This document shows, in pieces, positions 20,758-27,738 of a stretch of DNA of 48,337 nt. Positions within the stretch are counted from its first letter, which is position 1. Every line of letters begins with the position of its first letter. The position numbers were made by a program, and so were the translations under genes. The notes beneath the pieces were generated by a model. That model had not been told where the DNA came from and ran no database searches. It saw nothing but the letters and a program-made list of their open reading frames with translations. Origin of the DNA: Betaproteobacteria bacterium (GTDB lineage Bacteria; Pseudomonadota; Gammaproteobacteria; Burkholderiales; SG8-41); assembly GCA_023266235.1 (NCBI GenBank), contig JAHFRL010000024.1:1-48337 (forward strand), in the 5' to 3' direction.

Positions 20758-21681
20758 CGCGTCGAAGTCGTCGCGGCGGTGATTTTCAACGAACGCGGCG
20801 AATTTCTGCTCGCGCAACGTCCGGCGGGCAAGGCCTACGCCGGCTACTGGGAGTTTCCCGGCGGCAAGGTCGAGCCCGATGAATCGGCGGCGGGCGCGCT
20901 CAAGCGCGAATTGCACGAGGAGCTGGGTATCGACGCGCTCACGGCCTATCCGTGGCTGACGCGTGACTTCGATTATTCCCATGCCGCGGTGAGGCTGCGT
21001 TTTTTCCGTGTTCTCAAGTGGTCGGGCGAGCCGCATGGCAGGGAACTGCAGCAATTCGCCTGGCAGTCGGTGAGCAATGTCACGGTCGCGCCGCTGCTGC
21101 CGGCCAACGGGCCGATCCTGCGCGCGCTCGAGCTGCCGCACGTCTACGGCATTACCTGCGCCGGAGAGCATGGTCGTGATGCGTTCATGGCGCGGCTTGA
21201 GCAATCTCTGGCCACCGGCCTGCGGCTCGTCCAGGTGCGCGAAAAGCAGCTCGCCAGCGATGCGTTGCGGGCGTTCGCGGCAGAAGTCGTCGCGCTGGGC
21301 CATCGCTACGGCGCCCGCATTCTCGTCAACGGCTCAGGCGATATCGCCGCGCAGGCCGGCGCCGACGGCGTGCACCTGACAGCGTCGCAATTGATGGCGG
21401 CGGCGCGCCGCCCCGATTGCGAGTGGTGCGGCGCGTCGTGCCACGACGCCGCCGAACTCGGCCGCGCCCGTGAGCTCGCGTTGGATTTCGTCGTGCTGGG
21501 GCCGGTCAGGGCAACGCCCACCCACCCGGGCGCGGAACTGCTGGGGTGGCGGCAATTTGTGCAATTGATTCGTGATTATCCACTGCCGGTGTACGCAATC
21601 GGCGGCATGCGTGCGTCGAATCTTGAACAGGCCTGGAACTGCGGCGCGCACGGCGTCGCAATGATGAGAGGCGCGTGGTGA
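20644..21681 (+). CDS. Nudix hydrolase - thiamine phosphate synthase-like fusion (MutT/ThiE)
   Basis: Two-domain protein. The N-terminal Nudix domain (from about VEVVAAVIFNERGEFLLAQR) has a complete Nudix box, GKVEPDESAAGALKRELHEE followed by LGI, as in MutT 8-oxo-dGTP diphosphatases. The C-terminal half (from about VYGITCAGEHGRDAF) is a ThiE/TenI-like barrel with RLVQVREKQLASDALR, ILVNGSGDIAAQAGADGVHL, VVLGPVRATPTHPG and YAIGGMRASNL. This fusion is known in beta- and gammaproteobacteria next to yacG; its substrates remain uncertain. ATG at 20644 overlaps the previous stop, but codons at 20665 and 20701 are also in frame. The first 39 residues (KAESGRMKGK through HPSPFILHPSNR) are translated heptad repeat, so the start is uncertain. 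Confidence 0.85.
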   Translation: MKAESGRMKGKPPPDAADDMTSEGSDIHPSPFILHPSNRVEVVAAVIFNERGEFLLAQRPAGKAYAGYWEFPGGKVEPDESAAGALKRELHEELGIDALTAYPWLTRDFDYSHAAVRLRFFRVLKWSGEPHGRELQQFAWQSVSNVTVAPLLPANGPILRALELPHVYGITCAGEHGRDAFMARLEQSLATGLRLVQVREKQLASDALRAFAAEVVALGHRYGARILVNGSGDIAAQAGADGVHLTASQLMAAARRPDCEWCGASCHDAAELGRARELALDFVVLGPVRATPTHPGAELLGWRQFVQLIRDYPLPVYAIGGMRASNLEQAWNCGAHGVAMMRGAW

Positions 21682-21694
21682 AAAAGCAGCGGTG

Positions 21695-21772
21695 AATGCA
21701 GAGCGCAAAGTGCGGAGTGACTGCAGCACCAGTGCTTCAGCCCCCATCACTCCGCACTCATCATTGCGCATT
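21695..21772. repeat. heptad inverted repeat between convergent Nudix-ThiE gene and yacG
   Basis: Left units AATGCAG, AGCGCAA, AGTGCGG, AGTGACT (21695-21722). Right units CATCACT, CCGCACT, CATCATT, GCGCATT (21745-21772). The repeat fills the convergent intergenic space and could act as a bidirectional terminator, though no T-run is seen. Confidence 0.85.
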
Positions 21773-21984
21773 CAGCCCGCCGTCGGCGGCTCGCCGGCTT
21801 CCGGCTCCGACTCGACATCGTCTTTGCTTTCCTGCACCGGGATGCGGTAGTTTTCGCTCGCCCATGCGCCAAGATCGATCACGCGACAGCGCTCCGAGCA
21901 GAACGGGCGGTAGCGGTTGGCGGGGTCCCACGGCACGGACTTACCGCATTGCGGACAGTTCACGAAACGCGCATTCATATGCAA
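21772..21984 (-). CDS. yacG: DNA gyrase inhibitor / zinc-binding protein YacG
   Basis: A 70-residue zinc-finger protein. The four cysteine ligands are visible in [11 protein letters not shown] (CPxC) and [14 protein letters not shown] (CxxxC). Homologues bind GyrB and inhibit gyrase. The acidic C-terminus after ASENYRIPV is variable in the family. A second in-frame methionine (21978) two codons in is an equally good start. In related genomes yacG directly follows zapD and coaE; here it is separated from zapD by the integrase element, about 2 kb in all. Confidence 0.9.
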   Translation of the reverse strand: MHMNARFVNCPQCGKSVPWDPANRYRPFCSERCRVIDLGAWASENYRIPVQESKDDVESEPEAGEPPTAG

Positions 21985-22067
21985 CAGCGCCGCAAATCAA
22001 AGAAAGTAAGATTGAAACTGCCCGCCAAGCCAGTCCCAGAGCGGCTCTTCGATTTCCACATATCCTC

Positions 22068-22089
22068 TAGCTACTCGCGTAGCTACTCG
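22068..22089 (+). repeat. candidate left attachment repeat
   Basis: TAGCTACTCG occurs twice in tandem, 12 bp apart (22068 and 22080). As a 22-bp unit it matches 23851-23872 with three mismatches. It is a possible att core or an arm-type integrase binding site. Confidence 0.55.
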
Positions 22090-22545
22090 ACTTGGCCATG
22101 CTGGGCTGCCTCTCCAAGGCCAGAAGATCACCCGCAATTTGCGAGTGAACTGGCTGGGACGATTATATCGGGCGGCGCGGATGGACGCTGCAACCTCTCG
22201 GACCGCTCCGTCACGGCGCTTGCGATAACCCCTGCAAGCGCCGCGCCGTCGCTACGCCTGCGCGTGCTCGACCGCCGCCAGCGCGCATAAAGCCGCGCCC
22301 TGGCTCTGTGCCTTCGTTTAGCGCCGTCCCTGCTAACCCGCCGCCCCTTCGCCACTGCGGGCTTCATGCTGCGCATCAAGCCCTTGCGGCTCGCAGGCGG
22401 CTACCGCGTCGCGTGCTGGACGCACCGTAACTGCAAAGTGTTCGGCCATTCAACATAATGCAGGGAATTATGCGCAGCACTCCGCTTTGCTCCGTGCTGT
22501 CCGGCTCGCGCCCGCATAATTTGCATTATGTGTAGCCGTCTCGCA
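22090..22545. other. non-coding part of the integrase element
   Basis: No convincing coding sequence was found on either strand; the open frames are short and have shadow-like composition. It holds a 9-bp hairpin at 22215-22242 (GGCGCTTGC / GCAAGCGCC, 10-nt loop, no T-run) and the bulged palindrome at 22454-22530. The rest shows nothing recognisable. Confidence 0.6.
22454..22530. repeat. 77-bp bulged palindrome, attC- or dif-like
   Basis: The left arm, CATAATGCA + GGG + AATTATGCG (22454-22474), pairs with the right arm CGCATAATT + TGCATTATG (22513-22530) over 18 bp, leaving a 3-base GGG bulge. An inner stem CAGCAC/GTGCTG (22475-22480, 22494-22499) closes it. Length, paired outer boxes and the asymmetric bulge recall integron attC sites. 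The halves (GCATAA ... TTATGT) recall XerC/XerD boxes of dif sites. It lies just beyond the integrase stop. Confidence 0.55.
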
Positions 22546-23790
22546 CTAATCGTTCACCGCTCGCTTGAACGGCACTACGTTGAACGCATCGCCCTTCTCC
22601 AACGCCGCGATCTTGGCGCTCCACAGTTCCAGCGCTTTGCGTCGTTCGATGAGGTAGTCGTGTTTGTCATAAACGGCGACCAACCCGCCCAGCGAGTGAT
22701 TCAGGCAGCGCTCTGCAATCAGGACATCCACACCCAAAGCCCCCAAGTGACTGCGTGCCGTTGAGCGCAGGTCATGGGGCGTGAAGCGTCGGCAGCGATC
22801 GCCCAGCTTGTCGTGCAGGCGATTGAGGGCGGCGTTGAGGCTCGTTGCTTCCATTGCCGCATCGCCTTCCCGCCCGTTATGGCGTTGCCGCAGCGGCAGC
22901 ACGAACCCGGAGTCGAAGGCCAGCCCGCGTAGCTCCATGAACCATCCGGCGACCTGTTCGGTGAGTGGTATGACGAACTGTTTCTTGTTCTTCGCATGCT
23001 CCGGCGGAATGGTCCACTCCTTGCGCTCGAAATTCACAAGCTTCCATTCCGCGCGGATCAGTTCTCCGATGCGGGTGCAGGTCGTAAGCAGAATCTTCGT
23101 GGCCAGTTCGTTTTGTCGGCCGATCTCCGGGAGCATGGGGAACATGGCGGCGAGTTCTGCGTCGGTCAGCATGATTCTCGCTCGCCGGCTTGGCGGTGCC
23201 CCGATGATGGCCTTCGCTTTGATATGGGCGCAGGGATTGCCATCGACCACATGGCGCGCCACGCCGTGCGAGAACACTTCGCGGATCGCAATCAGCACCA
23301 GCCGCGCGACGTGCAGCGATTTTTCGCCACTGCGCTCGACGATGTCCACGATGTCTCCGGGCGATACCTCGCGCGCCGAAAGGTGGCCGATGCGGCCGTG
23401 GACGTAATCCCGCAACTGCTGTCGCCGTCCGTCGATGGTGAGCGCCGCCAGATGTTCACTCGCTCTGGTGAGATAGTCGTCAGCCAGGCGCTTGAATGTC
23501 CACGCGCGTGCTGATTCGAGCTTGGTCTTTTGCTTTTTCCGCGCGACATCGACGCCCTGCTGCACTTCGACGCGCTTCTCTGTTGCGAGCTTTCGGGCGG
23601 CGGCGATGGTTACGTCGGGATAGCGCCCGAGCGTCAACTCTCGCTGCTTGCCGCTGAGACGATAGCGAAGCACCCAGCTTGCGGTCCCGCCTGAGGACAG
23701 GGTGAAGGTGAGCCCGTCACCGTCGGATTTCGCCACTGCTTTTCCTGCGTTGATCCAGTTGCGGACCTGCACGTCGCGTATCGTTCCCAT
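22546..23790 (-). CDS. tyrosine-type site-specific integrase (P4-like, DUF4102 N-terminus)
   Basis: A 414-residue phage/island integrase. The N-terminal DUF4102-like arm-binding domain runs through DGDGLTFTLSSGG, SWVLRYRLSGKQRELTLGRY and PDVTIAAARKLA. A SAM-like core-binding region follows (about residues 90-190). In the C-terminal catalytic domain the expected residues are visible: Arg in TTCTRIGELIRAEW, Lys in HAKNKKQFVIPL, His and Arg in TPHDLRSTARSHL, His in CLNHSLGG and the nucleophile Tyr in VAVYDKH (about residue 374). The frame is intact, so the protein is probably functional. The start at 23790 has a GGGG-type ribosome binding site. It is alone on its insertion, between zapD and yacG; no tRNA gene lies beside it. 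Confidence 0.93.
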   Translation of the reverse strand: MGTIRDVQVRNWINAGKAVAKSDGDGLTFTLSSGGTASWVLRYRLSGKQRELTLGRYPDVTIAAARKLATEKRVEVQQGVDVARKKQKTKLESARAWTFKRLADDYLTRASEHLAALTIDGRRQQLRDYVHGRIGHLSAREVSPGDIVDIVERSGEKSLHVARLVLIAIREVFSHGVARHVVDGNPCAHIKAKAIIGAPPSRRARIMLTDAELAAMFPMLPEIGRQNELATKILLTTCTRIGELIRAEWKLVNFERKEWTIPPEHAKNKKQFVIPLTEQVAGWFMELRGLAFDSGFVLPLRQRHNGREGDAAMEATSLNAALNRLHDKLGDRCRRFTPHDLRSTARSHLGALGVDVLIAERCLNHSLGGLVAVYDKHDYLIERRKALELWSAKIAALEKGDAFNVVPFKRAVND

Positions 23791-23813
23791 GACTCTGCCC
23801 CTTTCCAGCGGTT

Positions 23814-23872
23814 GAGTAGCTAGGCCATTTCTGGCTACTCACTCCCCGTCTGGCTACTCGCCTAGCTACTCA
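23814..23872. repeat. cluster of TAGCTACTC-type motifs upstream of the integrase (candidate right attachment region)
   Basis: An inverted copy lies at 23814-23822, direct variants GGCTACTCA at 23833 and GGCTACTCG at 23852, and TAGCTACTCA at 23863. The last two together form the 22-bp match to the left repeat. The cluster lies between the integrase start and the end of zapD, so it may also serve in integrase autoregulation. Confidence 0.55.
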
Positions 23873-23982
23873 AAAAACACCGGATGCCGGTGAACCCTGC
23901 TGAGCAGTATAGGACAAAAATACTTTGTTGAATAGCGACTTAGAATAATCGACGGGACGCCGTTGGACGGCAAAAGACAAGA

Positions 23983-24738
23983 CTACAGGTTACAGAAAGT
24001 CAGCTCGAACTCGACGTCCGATTCGATGACTTTCGGGCGTTGCCCGCCTTCCTGCGTGGTGAAGCGGATGTTGAGCGCGTACTTGTTGGCGCTGATCTCG
24101 GGGACGCAGGGATAATCCCGGCGCAACCGGATGCGCAGCATTTGCGCGATGCGGCCTGCCATCATCTGTTGATAGACGCCTTGTATCGCGGTCTGGACTG
24201 AAACTTTGCCGCTCTCGCGCAGCAGCCGCAGCACGATCGCTATGCCGTCGCGGATCGGCAGAAACGGCGCCAGCCAGTGCTCGAGATCGTGACGATGCTG
24301 CTCGGCGCTCTGATGCAGCCAGTAATGGTACGACGGCACGTCAAACTCGCAGACGCCGCCGGGGATGCCGGTGCGCTGCTTGATGCTCATCAGCCATTCG
24401 TTCTCGCGCAACTCCTGGCCGACTTTGCCTGATATCTGAAACAGCCTCGATGACGTGCGGTCAATTTCCCACAGGATGTTGTCGAGCGCTTCCTGCGAGA
24501 TGTCGGGATTTTCGCGCAGCGACTCGAGCGACTGTTTCTGGCGCTCGAGCTCCTGCAGCAGGTCGGATTTAAGATCGGCGCGCCCCGCGACTTCGAGTAT
24601 CTCAAACAGGCACACCAGCGCGACATGGTGTTCCTGCGGGTCGGCTTTCGAGGTGAAGTAGAGCGCTCGCTCGTACAGGTCCTCGAGCCGCAATAAAGTA
24701 CGGATCCGCTCGCTCAGTGGGTATTCGTAGCTGATCAC
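23983..24738 (-). CDS. zapD: cell division protein ZapD
   Basis: FtsZ-associated protein that bundles FtsZ filaments by binding the FtsZ C-terminal peptide (DIPAFLRKQAD in this genome). The 251-residue sequence starts ISYEYPLSERIRTLLRLEDL, the family hallmark. It includes a helical bundle with ALVCLFEILEVAGRADLK, the SYHYWLHQSAEQHRHDLEHW segment, and a beta-domain end, YALNIRFTTQEGGQRP. It is 72 bp downstream of coaE in the conserved pil-coaE-zapD-yacG order. The DNA just after its stop is the right flank of the integrase insertion. Confidence 0.95.
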   Translation of the reverse strand: MISYEYPLSERIRTLLRLEDLYERALYFTSKADPQEHHVALVCLFEILEVAGRADLKSDLLQELERQKQSLESLRENPDISQEALDNILWEIDRTSSRLFQISGKVGQELRENEWLMSIKQRTGIPGGVCEFDVPSYHYWLHQSAEQHRHDLEHWLAPFLPIRDGIAIVLRLLRESGKVSVQTAIQGVYQQMMAGRIAQMLRIRLRRDYPCVPEISANKYALNIRFTTQEGGQRPKVIESDVEFELTFCNL

Positions 24739-24810
24739 GGCACGTGACGAGGCGCGAACGCAGTTGGAATGCGGCTAATTGTTCTACAAAAGCTGAAAAA
24801 AATAAAGACC

Positions 24811-25467
24811 TTATTTGATGTTTTGACGGTGATTTAGCGGATTTGGCCAGGAACGGTCCGGATTTTTTGCGAGTTCAAGGTATTTGCGGTGCAGAGCAGC
24901 CACGTCGGCGCGCAATGCCGCAAGATCCGCTTCGTTGCGCACTATGTCATCGGCATGCTTGAGGCGCTCGGCGCGGGCGACCTGGCTGGCCATGATCGCG
25001 CGCGCCGCATCGGCGGCGAGCCCGCCGCGCTGCACCACGCGCGTAATTTGCTGTTCTTCGCTGCAGTCGACCACCAGTATGCGGCGCGCGAGGTCGCGGT
25101 AGGCGCCGGTTTCGATCAGCAGCGGCACGACGATCACGATATACGGCGCGCGCCGGGCTGCGGCGCTGATTTCGGAATCGACTTCGGCGCGAATCATCGG
25201 GTGCAGGATCGCTTCGAGCTTTTTCTTCGCCGCCGGATCCGAGAACACCAGCGCACGCATGCGTTCGCGGTCGAGCGCGCCGTCTGCGCCCAGATATCCG
25301 GGCCCGAACTGTTCGCCGATTGCGCGTGCGCCGGGTTGTCCTGCGGCGGTTAAGCGGTGTGCGATCTCGTCGGTGTCGATGATCGCAGCGCCGAGTTCCT
25401 TGAGCATGGCGGCAACGCTGCTCTTGCCGCTGCCGATGCCGCCAGTGAGAGCGATGACCGGCGGCAT
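24811..25467 (-). CDS. coaE: dephospho-CoA kinase (CoaE)
   Basis: Phosphorylates dephospho-CoA to coenzyme A in the last step of CoA synthesis. The 218-residue P-loop kinase opens with VIALTGGIGSGKSSVAAML (Walker A) and continues with IDTDEIAHRLTAAGQPG, LEAILHPMIRAEV, VVPLLIETGAY (lid/acceptor region), LVVDCSEEQQITRV and an RAIMASQ-containing segment. It starts 4 bp after the pilD stop, so the two are probably co-transcribed. A short AT-rich tract with seven T residues follows the stop but forms only a weak stem. Confidence 0.96.
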   Translation of the reverse strand: MPPVIALTGGIGSGKSSVAAMLKELGAAIIDTDEIAHRLTAAGQPGARAIGEQFGPGYLGADGALDRERMRALVFSDPAAKKKLEAILHPMIRAEVDSEISAAARRAPYIVIVVPLLIETGAYRDLARRILVVDCSEEQQITRVVQRGGLAADAARAIMASQVARAERLKHADDIVRNEADLAALRADVAALHRKYLELAKNPDRSWPNPLNHRQNIK

Positions 25468-25471
25468 CGGA

Positions 25472-26332
25472 TTACCGCGCTTGCAGATAGTATGCGATCA
25501 GCGCATCGCCCCAGAACAGCGCGCTCACACCGCCCAATACCAGGTACGGCCCGAACGGAATCGGAACATTGCGCCCGTGGCGCGCAAAAACGATCAGCGC
25601 GATGCCGACCACCGCACCGACGAATGACGACAGCAGAATCACGACCGGCAGCATCTTCCAGCCGAGCCAGGCGCCGATCGCGGCAAGCAGCTTGAAATCA
25701 CCATAGCCCATGCCTTCCTTGCCGGTCGCAAACTTGTAGCACCAGAACACGAGCCACAGCGCGAGATAGCCGGCGACCGCCCCAATCACAGCAGACTGCA
25801 GATCGACGAAGACCCCGCCCAGGTTCACCAGCAAACCCGCCCAGATCAGCGGCAGCGTGACGTCGTCAGGCAGGTAGAAGGTATCGAGATCGATGAAGGC
25901 CAGCGCGATCATCGACCACGCGAAGATAAGCGCGGCGAGCGTTTGCCAGCCAAAACCGTAGCGCCAGGCGAGGTAGCCGGACAGCGCGCCGGTCAGCGCC
26001 TCAACGAGCGGATAGCGCGGCGAGATCGTGGCCTTGCATGCCGAGCATTTCCCGCCGAGCACGAGGTAGCTCGCGAGCGGGATGTTTTCGAGGGCGGTGA
26101 TGTGATGGCCGCACGCCGGGCATTGCGAGCGCGGCACCACCAGGTTATAGCGCGGCGCGGGTGCAGGCTGCTGGCCGCTGTGCTCGGCAAGCTCGGCGCG
26201 CCATTGCCGCTCGAGTATCTGCGGCAGACGGTGAATGACGACGTTCAGAAAGCTGCCGACCGCGAGCGACAGCACGGTGACGCTGGTTACGAACAGCGCG
26301 GGGGAAGACTGAAATGCCTGGAAGAGTGACAT
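25472..26332 (-). CDS. pilD: prepilin peptidase / N-methyltransferase (PilD)
   Basis: Inner-membrane aspartic protease that cleaves and N-methylates type IV prepilins and type II secretion pseudopilins. The 286-residue protein has the N-terminal VGSFLNVVIHRLPQILE, a cytoplasmic domain with two zinc-type CxxC pairs (CPACGHH and KCSACKA), and about seven membrane helices. The two catalytic aspartates sit in FIDLDTFYLPD and GMGYGDFKLLAAIGAWLGW. It lies between pilC and coaE. Its start is just upstream of a heptad repeat (26336-26400) that separates it from pilC. Confidence 0.96.
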   Translation of the reverse strand: MSLFQAFQSSPALFVTSVTVLSLAVGSFLNVVIHRLPQILERQWRAELAEHSGQQPAPAPRYNLVVPRSQCPACGHHITALENIPLASYLVLGGKCSACKATISPRYPLVEALTGALSGYLAWRYGFGWQTLAALIFAWSMIALAFIDLDTFYLPDDVTLPLIWAGLLVNLGGVFVDLQSAVIGAVAGYLALWLVFWCYKFATGKEGMGYGDFKLLAAIGAWLGWKMLPVVILLSSFVGAVVGIALIVFARHGRNVPIPFGPYLVLGGVSALFWGDALIAYYLQAR

Positions 26333-26335
26333 TCA

Positions 26336-26400
26336 GGATTGAGGATCGAGGATTGGGGATTGTGGAGAAGCCCTCAATCCTGACGACTCAATCCTCAATC
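26336..26400. repeat. heptad inverted repeat, pilC-pilD junction
   Basis: Left units GGATTGA, GGATCGA, GGATTGG, GGATTGT (26336-26363). Right units CTCAATC, CTGACGA, CTCAATC, CTCAATC (26373-26400), with a 9-nt spacer. The same 7-mer (CTCAATC) occurs at ddl, 18 kb away. Confidence 0.92.
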
Positions 26401-26408
26401 CTGTTTTC

Positions 26409-27638
26409 TCAGACCGCCTGGCCCATCTTGAAGATCGGCAAATACATCGCCACCACCATGCCGCCGATCAGCGTACCGAGCACCACCATGATCACCGGTT
26501 CCATCAGGCTCGACAGCGCTTCGACGGCATCGTCAACTTCGGCTTCGAAGAAGTCGGCAACCTTGGACAACATGCCATCGAGCGAACCGGCCTCCTCGCC
26601 GATCGCGACCATTTGCAGCACCATGCTGGGGAAGACCTCGGTGTTCTGCATCGATGCCACCAGGCTCGAGCCGGTTGCGACTTCGGCCTGGATTTTCTTG
26701 GTCGCCACCCAGTACTCGTAATTGCCGGACGCGCCTGCCACCGAATCGAGCGCTTCCACCAGCGGCACGCCGGCGGCGAACATGGTCGCTAACGTGCGGG
26801 TCCAGCGCGCGATCGTCGCCTTGCGCACCAGTGAACCGAAAACCGGCATGCGCAGCATGACGCGGTCCATGAGGATCTGCACCGTCTTCGAACGCTTCCA
26901 CATGTAAAAGAATCCATATACTCCGCCAAAGGCGACGCCGAAGATCAGGTACCAGAATTGGACGAAAAAGTCCGAGATCGCCATTACCACCAGCGTCGGG
27001 CCCGGGAGGTCGGCGCCGAAGCTCGCGAATACCTGCTTGAACGCCGGAATCACGAAAATCATGATGACGGCCGTGATGACGAAGGCAACCACGATAATCG
27101 CGACCGGGTAAAACAATGCCGACTTGATCTTGCCCTGGATCGCGAGGATTTTTTCCTTGTAGGTCGCGAGGCGGTCGAGCAGGGTATCGAGAATACCGGC
27201 CTGCTCGCCGGCGCCGACCAGGTTGCAGAACAGCGCATCGAAGTAAAGCGGGTGTTTTTCAAACGCCTGCTTCAAGCTCGAGCCGGATTCGATATCGGTC
27301 TTGACGTCCATCAGCAGTGTTTGCACCCGGGCGTTGCTGTGGCCTTTGCCGACAATATCGAACGCCTGCAACAACGGCACGCCGGACTTCAGCATCGTGG
27401 CCAGCTGGCGGGTGAACAGCGTGATATCTTTCTGGGTGATGGCGCTGCCGCCAGCCCGTTTCTGTTTTTTGACCTTGATGACCTTGATGCCCTGCCGGCG
27501 CAACGTCGCGTTGACGACGGCTTCGCCGCCGGCCCGCATCTCGCCGCGCATGGTTTTGCCGCCCTTGTCGGTGCCGGTCCAGGAATAGGTAAAATCCTTG
27601 CCGTCTTTCTTGGCTGCGACAGCGGTTGCGGTAGCCAT
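26409..27638 (-). CDS. pilC: type IV pilus inner-membrane platform protein PilC
   Basis: Polytopic GspF-family protein that couples the assembly ATPase PilB and retraction ATPase PilT to pilus growth. The 409-residue sequence contains two T2SSF domains: TLFTRQLATMLKSGVPLLQA (about residue 70) with GAGEQAGILDTLLDRLA, and the repeat-like RWTRTLATMFAAGVPLVEAL with AIGEEAGSLDGMLSKVADFF. Three membrane helices are apparent, the last near the C-terminus (MVVLGTLIGGMVVAMYLPIF). ATG at 27638 follows GGGAG; a GTG one codon earlier is possible. Its usual upstream partner pilB is absent, and a palindrome lies in the upstream gap. Confidence 0.96.
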   Translation of the reverse strand: MATATAVAAKKDGKDFTYSWTGTDKGGKTMRGEMRAGGEAVVNATLRRQGIKVIKVKKQKRAGGSAITQKDITLFTRQLATMLKSGVPLLQAFDIVGKGHSNARVQTLLMDVKTDIESGSSLKQAFEKHPLYFDALFCNLVGAGEQAGILDTLLDRLATYKEKILAIQGKIKSALFYPVAIIVVAFVITAVIMIFVIPAFKQVFASFGADLPGPTLVVMAISDFFVQFWYLIFGVAFGGVYGFFYMWKRSKTVQILMDRVMLRMPVFGSLVRKATIARWTRTLATMFAAGVPLVEALDSVAGASGNYEYWVATKKIQAEVATGSSLVASMQNTEVFPSMVLQMVAIGEEAGSLDGMLSKVADFFEAEVDDAVEALSSLMEPVIMVVLGTLIGGMVVAMYLPIFKMGQAV

Positions 27639-27660
27639 CACACTTCTCCCATAAATCCAA

Positions 27661-27678
27661 TCTAACCAATCGGTTAGA
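27661..27678. promoter_or_regulatory. palindrome upstream of pilC, candidate operator
   Basis: TCTAACC, AATC, GGTTAGA form an 18-bp near-perfect palindrome 23 bp upstream of the pilC start. The shape is typical of a dimeric repressor site (TetR-like), but no regulator gene adjoins it. Confidence 0.4.
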
Positions 27679-27738
27679 CCAAAAACCTATATCATGATGC
27701 ACTTGCGCGGCAGCTTTGTAAAGCCGGTTGCGCGGAGG

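Larger units (their letters stand above)
22068..23872. mobile_element. integrase-only insertion bounded by 22-bp direct repeats
   Basis: A stretch of about 1.8 kb holding a single tyrosine integrase gene splits the usual zapD-yacG neighbourhood. It is bounded by an imperfect direct repeat of 22 bp (22068-22089 and 23851-23872; 19 of 22 identical) based on TAGCTACTCG. It carries no cargo gene. The 456 bp between the left repeat and the integrase contain a hairpin and a 77-bp bulged palindrome. The limits are inferred from the repeats and were not verified by comparison with an empty site. Confidence 0.6.

Noticed and set aside
22454..22530. Complete integron (attI, attC array, intI)
   Set aside because: The adjacent recombinase is of the P4/DUF4102 type without IntI features, only one palindrome is seen, no cassette genes are present, and the right-hand core box does not match GTTRRRY.
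21985..24000. tRNA gene as the integration target of the integrase
   Set aside because: No cloverleaf-like sequence was seen at either flank; the direct repeats lie in plain intergenic DNA.
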